Assembly (NCBI GenBank): GCA_030280995.1 | Contig: JASXTE010000017.1 | Location: 21,257,998 to 21,321,997, forward strand | Direction: 5' to 3' | DNA: 64,000 bases | Origin: Hemileia vastatrix | Lineage: Eukaryota > Basidiomycota > Pucciniomycetes > Pucciniales > Zaghouaniaceae | Shown here: positions 32,975-44,580 of the stretch, in pieces | Numbering within the stretch: the first letter of the stretch is position 1 | How the letters are laid out: every line of letters begins with the position of its first letter | Notes under the pieces: model-generated | Told to the model about the DNA's origin: nothing | The model's input: the letters and a program-made list of their open reading frames with translations, nothing else | Databases searched by the model: none | Program-made: the position numbers and the translations under genes

Positions 32975-35900
32975 TTGGATAAGGGAAGCAAAGGTGTTGG
33001 AAAATCTGTTTATAAATTAGACGAGGGAAAGGAGAAAAGGGTAAAATTTAAAAATGAAATAAAATATTTTTCTAATTTTTCTTATTCTGATTCTGGCGAT
33101 GAAGAAGATTCATTTGATGAAAGTTTTAATGGCGATGTTTTACCTCAAGTTTATTTAGATGTGGACGCAGCTAAATATAAGAAGGTAGCAAATAAAGTTC
33201 GACCTATTAATGAACCGCTACCTGCTGAATTAAATCCACCTTTGAGAAGACCAAGGTTATCAAGAGATCCTTATGAAAGTCCCTTGGTAAAGAATCCGCC
33301 TGAATTTTCTGAGACGTCAAGAATCACTTTTGAGAGACTGGGTGTTGTTAATTTTGGACCTGATGGTTGGTTGTCTGGAGAAGAGAAGAAGTTGTTGTTG
33401 GATGTGATGGTCAAGCGAGAGAAGGCCATTGCTTTTGTAGAAGAGGAGAGGGGTGTGTTGAAGCATTCCTATGGGGAGCCTTACAAGATTCCTGTGGTAT
33501 GTCATGAACCGTGGCAGCAGAAACCGATTCCTATTCCGGCTGCATTAAAAGAAGCTTATATCGAAGTTGTCAGAGAACGGATACGCACTGGACTGTATGA
33601 GCAATCAACGTCAAGTTATTCTAGTCCTGTATTTTGTATCAAGAAACCGAATGGCAAGCTTAGAGTTGTTCATGATCATAGGGAATTAAATAGGGTTACA
33701 ATAAAGGATGCTGGGATACCGCCTAGTGCTGAGGAGTTTGTTGAAGCGTTTGCAGGGAGAGTGTGTTATGGTTTGGGAGATATTATGGGTGGATATGATG
33801 AGAGAGAGTTACATCCGGACTCAAGGCCTCTAACTACATTCGATACGCCACTAGGACGTTTACAGTTAACAAGATTACCTCAAGGTGCAACAAATTCGGT
33901 TGCAGTTTATCAAGCTCAGATGGCTTGGATCCTTCAAGATGAAATTCCACAATATGCTGGAATCTTTATAGATGATGGAGGAATTAAGGGACCAACAACC
34001 AACTATGATAACCAGGTGTTGGAAGAGAATCCCAGGATACGCAAATTCATTTGGGAGTTTGAAATTACTTTAGAAAGAATCTTGTTTCGAATTGAAGAGG
34101 CTGGTTTAACTATTTCAGGTTCAAAATTTTCATGTTGTGTGCCAGCCTTAGAAATATTAGGCCATGTGGTATGTAGAGAGGGTAGGATTATGTCCAAGAA
34201 GAAAGTTAACAAAATTCAGTCCTGGCCAAGACCCAAAAATACGACCAAAGTTAGAGGGTTTTTAGGCATTTTCCTATATGTTAGAATGTTTATCAAGGAC
34301 TTTTCTTCATTGGCAGCTCCATTGAGACGGTTAACGAGAAAGGATGCTGACTGGGAGTGGGATGAAGAGTGTGAGAAGGCGTTTGTGAAGTTGAAGGAGG
34401 TTTTAGGGAAGGATTTAGTCCTGCACAAGTTGGATTATGGAAAAGATGCTGGTAGAATTTATTTAGCAGTTGATTCAAGTCAGGTTGCAGCTGGGGCGGT
34501 TCTGTCTCAGATGGATAAAGCTGGTTACATCAGGCCAGTTAGGTATGATTCTGTAGTATTTACTGAGGTCGAATCAAGATATTCTCAACCAAAATTGGAA
34601 TTATGTGGTGTGGCAAAAATACTGTTGAAACTTCAGCATATTTTGTGGGGTCAACATTTTGAGTTGCAAGTGGATGCAAAATCGTTAATCCAGATGATTA
34701 TTTCCCCAAGTTTACCGAACGCACCCATGACGAGATGGGTAGCTTTTATTCAACATTTTTCATTTGATTTAGTTCATAAGCCTGGAAAAACTTTTACTAT
34801 GCCAGATGGTTTATCAAGGAGACCACCTACTGAAGAAGATTCAGACTCAGAAGAGTTCGATGAAGATATACCTATTATCAAAGCCAGCACTAAAGGAGCT
34901 GAAGACTTTCCATACCTCCCCCATGAGGTTAAACTGGCAGGACTATTGTGTTTAGATTATGGTGATGATGACCTCCACCAAGAGGATAAACTGGAAAATA
35001 GTTTTTATGTTAATAAAGGTGTTGGAAAAGGTGTAGATAAATTTGGCAGAGAGGAGGTAGAAGAAGATGTGGTGTATGTAGAGGAAGATGGATTGGTAGT
35101 GTGGGAAAGTAGTAAATTAAGGAATGGTGTATATGTTGGAGAATTAGAGAATTTAAAAAAAAAGGTGGATAAAGAGAAAGAGGTATTTTCAAATACGGTT
35201 TACAAAGGATCCAAAGTTTCAGAAGAAAAACAAAGACATAGCTCGATTAAAGATTTATTTAGGGGTCAACAATTATTGGCTCATTCATGTGCAGGTGATA
35301 TTGGTGATAGAGAAGTCCCTATTGATGTTATATTAATCGATTTTCAAGATGAAGTCTGGGGTCAGACTGGTTTTTATTTTTTGTTAGTCAAATATTTGTT
35401 GACTTTAGAGAGGCCAGAAGATTGTGAAGACAATGAATGGGTGGCTTTCAAGAGGAAGTCATCTACGTTTTACCTATCTGGTCGACGTTTAATGAGGAGA
35501 AGGTATACAAATCCTCAAGTAGTTATAACTCAAGAGAAGGGGCAAGAATTAGTTTTGAAATCACTGCATGAAGATCTCGGGCATAGAGGCGTTGGAGAAA
35601 TGTTTAGAAGAATTTCTGATCGATTTTGGTGGCCTGGCATGAAGATGGCTGTTAAACAGTGGGATCAGTCATGCGAAGAATGTCAAAGACAAAGTTATTT
35701 AAGGCCAAAAGAACCTGGACGCGCAACCGGTGAATATACGCTCTTTGGAAGAGTTAGTTTAGATGCCGTTCATATAAAAGAGGGACGGTATAAATATTTA
35801 ATTGTGGCCAGAGATGATTTATCTTGTTGGGTAGAGGAAGCGCCTCTTATTAATTTAACTGCCAAAAATGTGGCAGAATTTTTTTTGAATAATTGGGTAT

Positions 35901-36628
35901 ATAGGTATGGGGTGATGAAGTTGGTAACGGTAGATGGAGGTCCTGAATTTGGGACAGAGTTTAAAGAGGCCGTATTGAAAGTTGGATCAAAGGTTAGGGT
36001 AGCAACCCCATATTATCCTGAAGCTGAAGGCATGGTTGAAAGAGGGCATCAAGTTATTAAGGATGCTTTAGTTAAAATGTGTGGGACAAGTGCCGAAAAG
36101 TGGAGGCACTATTTACCTTTAGTTTTATTTGCTGATCGAATCACTGCCAAAAGGAAGACCGGATTTTCACCTTATGAACTTTTTTTTGGACAGAAAGCAG
36201 TTTTACCGGTTGATTTAGAAGCTGAATCATATCTTGGAGTTGACTGGGACATGGTCAAAACTACTGAAGAACTATTGTGTGCAAGAATGATGCAGTTAGA
36301 AAAGAAAGAAGAATATTTAGAAAAGGCATATTTGCGGATGATGAAGATCCGAAATCAATCAGTCAGATATTGGGATGAGCGGTTGGCACATTGATTAAGG
36401 AAACCTTTGAACCCAGGTGATATGGTCCTGGTGTATAATAGGAGTTTGGAAAGTCAGTGGGGAAAGATGTTTGCAGATAGGTGGAATGGACCGTATAAAA
36501 TCAAGGAGCAAGTTTCCGGCGGTTCATATGTGCTAGAAGAGTTGGATGGAGTAGTATTAAAGAAGAGGGTAGCAGCCAATCAAGTGAAACGGTTCTATCC
36601 TAGAGGCACCAGGAGTGCCGAAGTCTAA
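32975..36628 (+). pseudogene. pol: Gypsy-1 Pol: reverse transcriptase, RNase H, integrase
   Basis: One frame, open from just after a stop at 32885 to 36628, apart from a TGA at 36392-36394. No clear ATG, as expected for a polyprotein segment. Reverse transcriptase: FCIKKPNGKLRVVHDHRELN, then LPQGATNSV and the catalytic FIDD. RNase H: IYLAVDSSQVAAGAVLSQ and LELCGVAKIL. Integrase: zinc-binding H-x4-H ... CEEC around 35575-35690, catalytic core with SLDAVH, TVDGGPEF and AEGMVERGHQ (D, D, E all present), and a C-terminal GPY/F module (RWNGPYKI ... VLEELDG ... RFYPRG) after the TGA. That TGA stands where CGA would suit, so a C-to-T change is likely. The RNase H-integrase linker is long and acidic and holds two hairpin-like motifs. 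Confidence 0.92.
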
Positions 36629-39229
36629 CTCCAAAATGAGGTTAAACTACAATTTTAATGACATTTATGAAATTATATGGATACCTCCGCAATGAGGATA
36701 AACTATGACATTTTTAAAAAAAAAAAAAAATCTTATCGACCTCCGCAACGAGGATAAACTATCTTTTTTTTATCAAATAATTTACTATCGTTACACTGCA
36801 TATGGGCAAGAAACTGTGATGAAACATAACGAAATACGAGAAAACCTTCATTGAAAATTTTCAAAATTTAAAATTCTTAAAATATGGGTGAAGATAGTGT
36901 TGGGAAATTTTTAAAATTTATTGGAAGAAGTGTGTATACAGGGGAACCTTCTTAATTTAATATTGGCAAGTGTGGGGGTAATTGATGGGCTGGCTGCTCT
37001 ATACACAATTACCCCATAATGTTCGTTTCTAAAATTTTCCCTGTTTCTAGTTGAATCCTGGCTTTGTCTTTTAATTTTAGGAAGTCCACTAAGACTATAA
37101 ACTGGAACGAATCAAGAGACACCGCTATCAACGCAGGATTCAAGATTCTTTTATTTTATTTTGTTTTTGATTTTTTTTATTTTAGATTGTGATTTCTTTT
37201 CTTTAATATATATTATGAATTATTATAAAGGTGATCCTCACTGGTGGTCTCTAATCATTTTTATAAATTGGAGGGAGCCCACCCAGTGATCATCATTATA
37301 AAAATTATCTTCTAAAAACTTTCATTTATTTTCTTTTTTTTTCAATTTCTCAAAATTGTGTAACCACATCAAGTTGCACTTGGATGTGGGTATGATGTCA
37401 AGGGTACGGCTCATCAAATGGTCGGGGGGCATCTTTTAAAATTTTATTTTAAAAATTTTTTATTACTTTTTTTTATCTTTTCTTTTCACATTTGTTTATC
37501 TTTTTTTAAAAATTAAAATTTAACTTTTATTTCAAAAACTATCTTTTCTAAAAATCTTTTATTTTAAATTAAAAACAAAATTAAAATTAAAATTAAATAA
37601 AAAATAAAATAAAAATAAAATAAAAAAAATAAAATAAAAAAAAAAAAAAAAATTAATTAAATCAAAATTATTATTATATTTCTTAGTTTTGTTTTTCAGT
37701 CTTCATTCTTTTTAGTTTTATTTACTTAGTTTAGACAGGAAACAGGGTCTAGGGGAACTCAATACTTATGGGATTTTACTTCAAGATATCTGTTAGTCCT
37801 CCAAGACTTTAAACTGGCTACTGTTCAAGACGTTCTTTAAGGTTTTTTATACATATTTTGGAGCTGTTAGTCCTCCAAGACTTTAAACTGGCTACTGTTC
37901 AAGACTTTCCTTAAGGGTTTTATACGAATTATGGAGCTGTTAGTCCTCCAAGACTTTAAACTGGCTAATTTTCAAGACTGTCATTAAAGATTTTATATTG
38001 GAGCTGTTAGTCCTTCAAGACTTTAAACTGAATTTCAAGGATAATCAAGATTTTATGGATATTTTCGGAGACGTATTTCTTTTATATAAATCAAATGTTA
38101 GGTCCACCAAGACCTTAAACTGGACTATTATCAAGCTGTTGGGTCCACCATGACCTTAAACTGGATTTCTTATCGATTAAATGTTTGGTCCACCATGACT
38201 TTAAACTGGTAGTTCATTCATTTTTTAGTCCACTATGACTTTAAACTGGAAAATTAATATCTGAAGGATAATTCAACATTCATTGGACCACTATGGCCTT
38301 ATACTGGATTACTTGTCGATCAAATGTTTGGTCCTCTATGACATTAAACTGGATTATCAAATTTATTCAATCTTTGGTCAAGCCTAGGCCTTACTTAGGA
38401 ATTTATCAAGTTATTTATGCACCTAAACGATCTTTGGTCCACCAAGACCATAAACTGGCAATCGATTATATGTTTGGTCTACCGAGACTTTAAATTGGAA
38501 TGTCAATCTTGTTTGGATAACTCAATTCAATCTTTTAATTTATCACTGTCCATTAAGACTCTAAACTGGTTATTCAATTATTTCTGGAATTGGGTGCTGA
38601 TAAGCTTTAGGAGCTTAAAATTTTAGGTGGTGATGATTCTAAGGAAAGCATAATGGTTAATTAGGTGAAATTTGTGGCGCTTTAACATGGTCTAAAGTTA
38701 ATATTATTATTGGGAGCCTGGCAAAAGTATTTTATGGGTTTGCTGTATAGCAAAGTTATAAAATTGTGATGAAGGAATCAGAAGTTAGGATGGTAGTTGG
38801 ATTTAAGGGAATGATTTTTTTTAGTGCCTCATAGTTAGGCCATTTTTTTTGGTGTGAAGCTTGGAGGACCTTATGGCGAGATTGGAATCATAGAATTCGG
38901 CCCAGTGGGGGGCCCTATGAGGCTGGAATCAGGAGTATTTGGCTCATAGGAAGATCCACTCTCTCAATGCTGTGACAAGAAGGAAGACTGGTATATGGGA
39001 GTCTGAAGGGATTCAAACCTTGCTCTCAGTAGTGGAATCATCACAAGATTTATATTATTTTATTTTATGCTATATCAAGCCAGAGAAGAAGAAACAACAT
39101 TTTTATTATAAAGAATTAAAAGAAGACCAGCTAAAACAAATTTATCAAATAATTTTATTAGAAAAGATAATTCTTTTGGAATTGCTCAACCACTTATGCA
39201 AAGTTATAAGAATGGGGACATTCTCGATT
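36629..39229 (+). other. Gypsy-1 3' untranslated region
   Basis: 2.6 kb without a gene. Three CTCC ... GAGG hairpin motifs follow pol closely (36630, 36685, 36740), one variant is at 37083, a pure A/T tract at 37560-37670, and a dense hairpin array at 37795-38569. An ORF at 38939-39247 runs into the LTR and has no recognisable domain. Unlike the right-edge relative, there is no antisense cysteine-cluster gene here. Confidence 0.7.
37795..38569 (+). repeat. Array of hairpin plus TTAAACTGG motifs
   Basis: About fourteen copies of a 4-base stem, 6-base loop, 4-base stem, then TTAAACTGG. Stems differ but stay complementary: AGTC/GACT (37795, 37871, 37947 and others) and GGTC/GACC (38101, 38142, 38436). 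In the CDS region and just after pol the stem is CCTC/GAGG. Some copies have one G-T pair or a mismatch. Spacing is 40-80 bases. Confidence 0.8.
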
Positions 39230-39239
39230 GGAGGGAGGA
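39230..39239 (+). other. Gypsy-1 polypurine tract
   Basis: GGAGGGAGGA directly precedes the 3' LTR; it primes plus-strand DNA synthesis. The right-edge element has nearly the same tract. Confidence 0.88.
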
Positions 39240-40381
39240 TGTGGTAGCCTAAAGTTTAGTACGGCACCTAAATATGTAAATGGTGTTATTACGGCGTGCA
39301 AGATTGGTGTTATTATTTTTTATAAAAGGGTTTTATTTAATTTATTGGAGTTTAAAATATGAAGAAATTTGTCACGAGCAAATGCCTACACAAATACAAT
39401 TTATTTTACAGAGAAAACTTATTTTTACGGTCTGAAAAATTTATAAGTATCAAGTCAAGTCACTCAAGAACCTTGGCAAATTTTCCCAGAATTTTTACTA
39501 TTTTTCTTATATTTTTAAATGATATTTAAAGTTTTATAGAAATATTTACGTTTTCAAAAATTACTTAACTTTGATGAATTTTCACGGGGTAATTAGAGCT
39601 GCGCAGACTACGAAACTTAGTTTGGTATGTAAAGGGGAAGTAGCTCTATTACGTGTAATTTTTCTAGATTTTTTTTTATAGTTTTAAGGTTCTAATTGAG
39701 TCCGGAATTCCGGACGGACTCTGTACAGACTCCGTACGGACTCCGCTTTGACTCCGTACGGACTCCGTTCTGGCTCCGTTCGGGCTCCGGATTGACTCTG
39801 GAAGAGCTCAGGAGGGGAAAGCTTAGGCACATGACTAGGAATACTTAAGCGCTTCTCAAACTCGAAATTGAGAAGGGGGGATACATCATACAGCTTAATC
39901 ATTAACCACCATGGTCTCATTTTTTATTACTCAACAAATTAAATAAGTTATAATACCCATATAAAATTTATTATTTATACATAACATTTTAGAAATACAA
40001 TTCAACAATTTAAATCACACTTCATATAGGGTATCTTTAGAAAGGTCTTCATTGCTGGGACTTGATTATTGCTGCCTCATATAAATTTAAATTATTATAA
40101 AAACATAAAAGTCAATCTTTACAGATCTTTCACTGGTACACCTTAATTGTTGTTATCAGTATTTCTTTATCAACAGCCACTTTCTTTTAATCTCAATAAG
40201 CGTTAAATATTTTAGAGTTTCATTATTTTCATCAATCAGATCCAAGTAGATTGGTTAGCTTAGTGATTTAGAATTCCCATTTTGTTATTTTTATTGGAAG
40301 GACGGGGTTTTCAGCTAAATCCACATATCTCCTCCGGATTCTGCTTACAGCAAGGCGACTGTAAGAGTTTACCTTACCATA
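39240..40381 (+). repeat. Gypsy-1 3' LTR
   Basis: 1142 bases, ending TTACCATA. It carries more 11-base GACTCCGTACG units (about 39700-39790) than the 5' LTR. Confidence 0.93.
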
Positions 40382-40718
40382 CCGTTAACCCTTTAATCCT
40401 CCACTAACCATACTGTCCATTCTCACTACCCCCCTTAATAACCCACAGATACTTAATAAACCTTTAAGCAGAATATTGCATTGATGATTGCGCTGTGCCT
40501 TGCTTATCGAAGAAAAGACTAATAACACTATTGAGAGGATAATTAATTTAGATTTAAAGTTTAGATTAGCGTGGTTTAATAGTGAGTACACAAAGGAGAG
40601 TTGCAGTTGCTATGTAGAATTGCTTTCTGTGCTTCGAGTATGGATTTAGACCTCTGTATTATTGATTTAATGAGCTGCTTTTGCCTCAAGTGTCTTGTGG
40701 CACGTGACAGATGCGCGG

Positions 40719-40726
40719 GTATAAAA
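40719..40726 (+). promoter_or_regulatory. TATA box of the antisense gene
   Basis: GTATAAAACG, ten bases inside the 3' LTR border of the chromovirus, followed by a CT-rich leader and an ATG at about 40793. It points opposite to chromovirus transcription. Confidence 0.6.
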
Positions 40727-40792
40727 CGCGAGCGCCGTTGAGTGTGAGACACATTTTTCCCACACCACTTTCTCTTACTTCTTCTTTTATTA

Positions 40793-41750
40793 TGTCGAAT
40801 TGCCCTACTCCAACTCCCACACCTCCACACCCCAAAGCCGATGGTGGAATTTTTACGTGTAAATATCCCCAAGCATGCACGGCCTGAAAATTGATGGAGT
40901 ACTTTTGCGTCAAATGCACGGCCACATGAGGTCCTTGCCAGAAATGCAAGTTTTGCTGCTGGAGACAGGTGAAATGTGATGTGCTCTCGAAAAATGAGGA
41001 TATCAAGAGAAGATTCACAAAGATCAAGTACTGGCAATCCTGAAGCCAAAGAGGTGGTTGAGGATATTTGGGACGTTTTGGTTGGGGACGATTGATTGGT
41101 AGAAGAAGTTGATGAAGAGGTTGAGGATACCGTGGCAACTTGGGTAACCCAGGCCACAGGTAAAAAACAAGGGGTGGAAGAAGAGGTGGATGAACTCGTT
41201 GAAGAGGATGAGGAGGAAGTTCCCACCTTGAACCTGACTCTGAAGAAGCAGCAGATGATCATCAAAGATGATGATGAAGACAAGAAGGAAGTGACAGTAG
41301 AGGTCACCCCGAGGCTATTTTTAGAGGCTGACCCGGTTTTTGAAGTAAGTTCTGAATTTTCTTGTTTCAAATTTTTTTTACTGATGACTGTACGTTTTAG
41401 AATTCAGATGTCATTGTGGAAGCTCCAATTGTAGAAGCTGCACCATTGCTGCCAGTTGAGGCCATTCAACTGGCGGCTGATTCAAGGGAGGAGAACAAGG
41501 AAACCCTTGACCAGGTATGGTCGAAGAAACCTCGGAAGGTTTGACAAGCTTGATTCATCAAAAATTTAAGTGATGAGATCAACAAGATTTTTGATGATTA
41601 CGCCTTTAATGTGGCTGAAGAATTACTGGAGATTGGAGAAGTGGTACCGGTAGGAGAGGAAGAGGTATTTGAAAAATGCAGGAAGGAAATAAGAGTGGTA
41701 TTAGAAACAATGAAGAAATTGGTTCAGGAGAAAATGCAGGAGAAAATTTG
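40793..41750 (+). pseudogene. Antisense cysteine-cluster gene inside the chromovirus
   Basis: Plus-strand gene between the chromovirus pol end and its 3' LTR, antisense to it. From the ATG at about 40793 the translation is Pro/Thr-rich, then cysteine-rich with two C-x2-C-x6-C halves (the second is CKFCCWRQVKC), like one Zn2Cys6 cluster; two TGA stops interrupt this part. Downstream is a strongly acidic Glu/Asp/Val segment (41100-41340) ending at a GTAAGT donor (about 41346); a following exon resumes at about 41401 (NSDVIVEAPIVEAAPLLPVEA) and ends at a GTATGG donor, and a last open stretch at about 41578-41750 encodes a Glu/Lys-rich helix. The layout parallels the genes at 60945 and 62461. It is broken now; function unknown, possibly DNA or RNA binding. 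Confidence 0.6.
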
Positions 41751-42660
41751 AAATGTAAAGAGAAAAAAGAAAGAAAAGAGGAAAGGAAAAAAAGAAGAAA
41801 GTAAATGAAATTTGTGTATTTATTTATTTTTTTTTGTTGTTTTAATTGAAATTTTAATATTTATTTTAAAAGATTTTGAAAAGAAAAAGAAAAAAGAAAG
41901 AAGAAAAAATATTTGAATAAAGTTTTTTGTTTCAAAATTTTGAAAGAAGAAAAGAAAAAATATTTAACTGAGAATATTTTAGTTTTAAGTTTTGAAAAGA
42001 AAGAAAAATTTAAGTAAGAAAAAAAATAGTTGATTGAAAAAATTTTGTTTTTTATGCTTAAATGAAAATTTAATGAGAGAAAAATTTGTTATTCATGAAA
42101 GTTTATTTATTTTTTGAAGTTTTTGAGGAATTTTTGGTTATTTGAAAAGAAAGAGAAAAATTGTTTTGAAAAAAAAATTTGAAAGAAAGAAGTAATTTGT
42201 TCGAAGATCTTTAAAAGAGAGATTTAAAGGTTGAAGTGAAGTTTGAGAAAAATTGTTGTATTGAGTTTGTGAAAAATTTCGATAGTTCAAAGAAAAGGAA
42301 TTAGGGAAAAAAGGTATTTTGAAAAAAAAAAAAAGTTTGAAAGGAGAAAAAGAAAGAAAAAATTAAAGGAATTATTGATTTTTAAGATTTCATTTTGATG
42401 AATATTAAGACTTTATATTTATTTATTTTTTAATTTTAGTTTAGTTTATTTTCTTTTATTTTCTTTTATTTTATTTATTTTAAAGCAGTTTGAAAAAAAC
42501 TTTTGAAAAAAAAAGAAAGAAGAAAAGAGAAAACAAAGGAAGGATTTTTAGAAGTAAAGAAGTTTTAGAATTTTAAGAAAAGAAAAGAAAAGAGAAAGAA
42601 AAGAAAAAAGAGAAGAGAAGAGAAAAATAAAAGAGAGTTCTAAGGTTTTGGTTTTGAAGG
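41751..42660. repeat. Long purine-rich tract
   Basis: About 900 bases with very strong A/G bias on the plus strand (AAAGAAAGAAAAGAGGAAAGG and similar), broken by T runs. It lies between the antisense gene and the chromovirus chromodomain. It has mirror-repeat character that could favour triplex DNA. No coding signal. Confidence 0.75.
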
Positions 42661-43458
42661 ATATTTAAGATGAAAAGATTTTAGGAGTTCAGGGGCGTTA
42701 GAAATATTGATGGCTGATTCCCCGGATGTTTTGTCTGAGTCATTGAGGAAGCCTTCCCATTCCACGAGGTATTGAATTTTCCCCTTGCGCATTCTTGAAT
42801 AAAGGATACTGCTTACTTCCCACTCTAGATGGGCTTCTACTTTGACCGGTTCCAGAGGAGGTTGGTTCCTTCCCGGGTATGTTTCTTGAGCCAGTTCCAG
42901 GAGAGATACATGGAAGAAAGGGTGAATAGCCTGCCATTTAGGAGGTAGCTTAAGTCAAAATGCACTTTTAGAGACTTTGGAGTCGATTTCGAATGCTCCC
43001 AAGCGTTTTTTGGCCAGTTTATTTGATGGTTGAGTCGTTAAAATGTTTTGTGCGTCGAGCCATACTTTTTTGCCTTGTTTAAAGGAAGGAGCAGATTGTC
43101 GATGTTTGTCAGCCTGTTCCTTGTACCTTTGAATTGCTAATTCTAAGTTTGATTTAAGTTCTTCTTGGATTTGTGATATGGTTCAAAGATAATGTTCCAC
43201 AGGATGACTAGTTCCTACATGGATTGAGCTGAATTGAGGATGTCTTCTATAAACAGTTTTGAAAGAAGATTTTTGTGTCAAAGAATGAGTCAAGTTATTA
43301 TAGGCCAATTAGGCCAATTTTAACCATGTTTTCCAATTGTCTTGTTGATAACTGACATACATTCAAAAGTATTGTTTGAGGATTTGGTTTACCCTTTCCA
43401 TTTGCCCATCAGTTTCAGGATGATAGGCCGTGGAGAGATTCCTCATGATATTGAGTTG
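42661..43458 (-). pseudogene. pol: Chromovirus integrase tail and chromodomain
   Basis: Minus-strand continuation of the integrase. The conserved [10 protein letters not shown], holding the catalytic glutamate, lies at about 43390-43430. Further on come the GPY/F-linked block PPKWQAIHPFFHVSLLE (about 42890-42950) and a chromodomain (WEVSSILYSRMRKGKIQYLV, about 42760-42830). Stops are scattered through it. The chromodomain places the element in the chromovirus clade. Confidence 0.8.
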
Positions 43459-44085
43459 TTAACACAATTGGGTCCAGAATGTGGATACAAACAATGAGCC
43501 TCTATCTGAAATAATATCATTAGGTAAGCCATGTTTGGAAAATACATATTCTAGAAACAATTTTGACAAATCCTCTGCTGCAGCAGTATTAGTGGTTTTA
43601 ATTAAAATAAACAGTTTTGAAAATCTATCTACTATTACTAATATAGCATCAAAATTATTAGAAAGAGGATGTTGAGAAAAAAAATACATCAATAAAGATT
43701 CCCAAGGTTTTGAGGGAATAGGTAGTGGTTGAAGCAACCCATGCTTCCGGTGAGGGGGAGCCTTATTCCTATTACATTTTAAACAAGATCTTATATAGGC
43801 CTTGATTTCTCTGGTCATTCCTGGCCAGAAGAAATCTCTTGCTATTAACTGGTAGGCTTCATCAACCCCAAAATGACCAGCTAATGGAGAATCATGTTGA
43901 CTATTGAAAATCCATAATTTTATTTCATTTTTGTCGGGTATGACTACTCCACCTGATTCAATACTAAATCTTTTGGCCCCTTGCTTTGAGAGTATTTTGT
44001 CTTTTAACCCTAAACAATAATTGTCCTTTGACTGAGCTTCAAGGATGTTGGATAGTGGATTTTGGAAAGATTGAATTGTCATCAA
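43459..44085 (-). pseudogene. pol: Chromovirus integrase, N-terminal and core
   Basis: Open for 208 codons. The zinc-binding domain is complete (HDSPLAGHFGVDEAYQ ... CLKC). In the catalytic core the second aspartate is present (NDIISDRGSLF) but the first, expected in a block of the type M-D-F, is tyrosine (LLMYFF, codon at 43684-43686), a single GAT-to-TAT change that should abolish strand transfer. The frame ends at a stop just after SDRG. Confidence 0.85.
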
Positions 44086-44103
44086 ATTAAGTTGATGAGT
44101 AGT

Positions 44104-44580
44104 TTACATTGATTTTTTAAAGATTGATTTCACATTTTCTGGGTTCTTGTCAGCAAATGCGTCACCCCGCTGCATGTAAAAGTTGTCCTGGTGTAACAGG
44201 ATATCTGGGACAATACAGTTCTTACCTGGGCGATAGGAAATGAAACAAGGAAATTCAGACAGAAATTCAGCCCACCTGGCCTGACGCCTGGTTGACACTT
44301 TTGAAGACATAAAGTATTTAAAAGCATTATGGTCAGTCAGAATTTGAAAAGGATTATCTAGGCTGAGAAGAAAAGAGTGCCATTTTTTAAGACAATGAAT
44401 AATAGCTAAAAACTCTTTGTCATGAATTTCATAATTTGATTCTGCCGCAATAAGTTTGCGTTACTCAAAAGCAACAGGATGAAACAATTTTGTTTCAGGA
44501 TTCAAATGAGAAATAACCCCTGCAAGAGCATAATTTCTAGCGTCTTTCTCGACTATTATCAAAGCAGAAGGATCAAAGTA
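44104..44580 (-). pseudogene. pol: Chromovirus RNase H region
   Basis: Translation shows the RNase H blocks typical of Ty3/Gypsy: IIVEKDARNYALAGVISH, then YEIHDKEFLAIIHCLKKW, then a LTDHNAFKYF block, and the connecting YRPGKNCIVPDILLHQ. One stop lies at about 44462. It degrades template RNA after copying. Confidence 0.8.

Larger units (their letters stand above)
28477..40381 (+). mobile_element. Gypsy-1, full-length Ty3/Gypsy retrotransposon
   Basis: An 11.9-kb plus-strand element: 5' LTR 28477-29585, primer site 29588, gag, protease, pol, a long 3' region with hairpin repeats, polypurine tract 39230-39239, 3' LTR 39240-40381. Target duplication is the 4 bases CCGT (28473-28476, 40382-40385). 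The intact copy of the target LTR at 47936-47950 reads AACATCTGTTAACCC, an empty site differing by one base. The LTRs begin TGTGGTAGCC and end TTACCATA. Domain order protease, reverse transcriptase, RNase H, integrase is that of Ty3/Gypsy. A few stops and one frameshift interrupt otherwise well-preserved genes, so it is young. Confidence 0.95.
27995..40709 (-). repeat. Chromovirus 3' LTR, interrupted
   Basis: 27995-28476 and 40386-40709, joined across Gypsy-1 and one copy of its CCGT duplication, give 806 bases, against 807 for the other LTR. The two align throughout. Confidence 0.92.

Noticed and set aside
38939..39247. 102-codon ORF at the end of the Gypsy-1 3' region
   Set aside because: It runs through the polypurine tract into the LTR and shows no domain; it may be a relic, but I cannot support it as a gene.
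40576..41370. Long minus-strand ORF of Ser/Thr/Pro-rich protein
   Set aside because: It is the complement of the acidic antisense gene on the plus strand, which has a TATA box, cysteine cluster and splice sites; it also crosses an LTR border.
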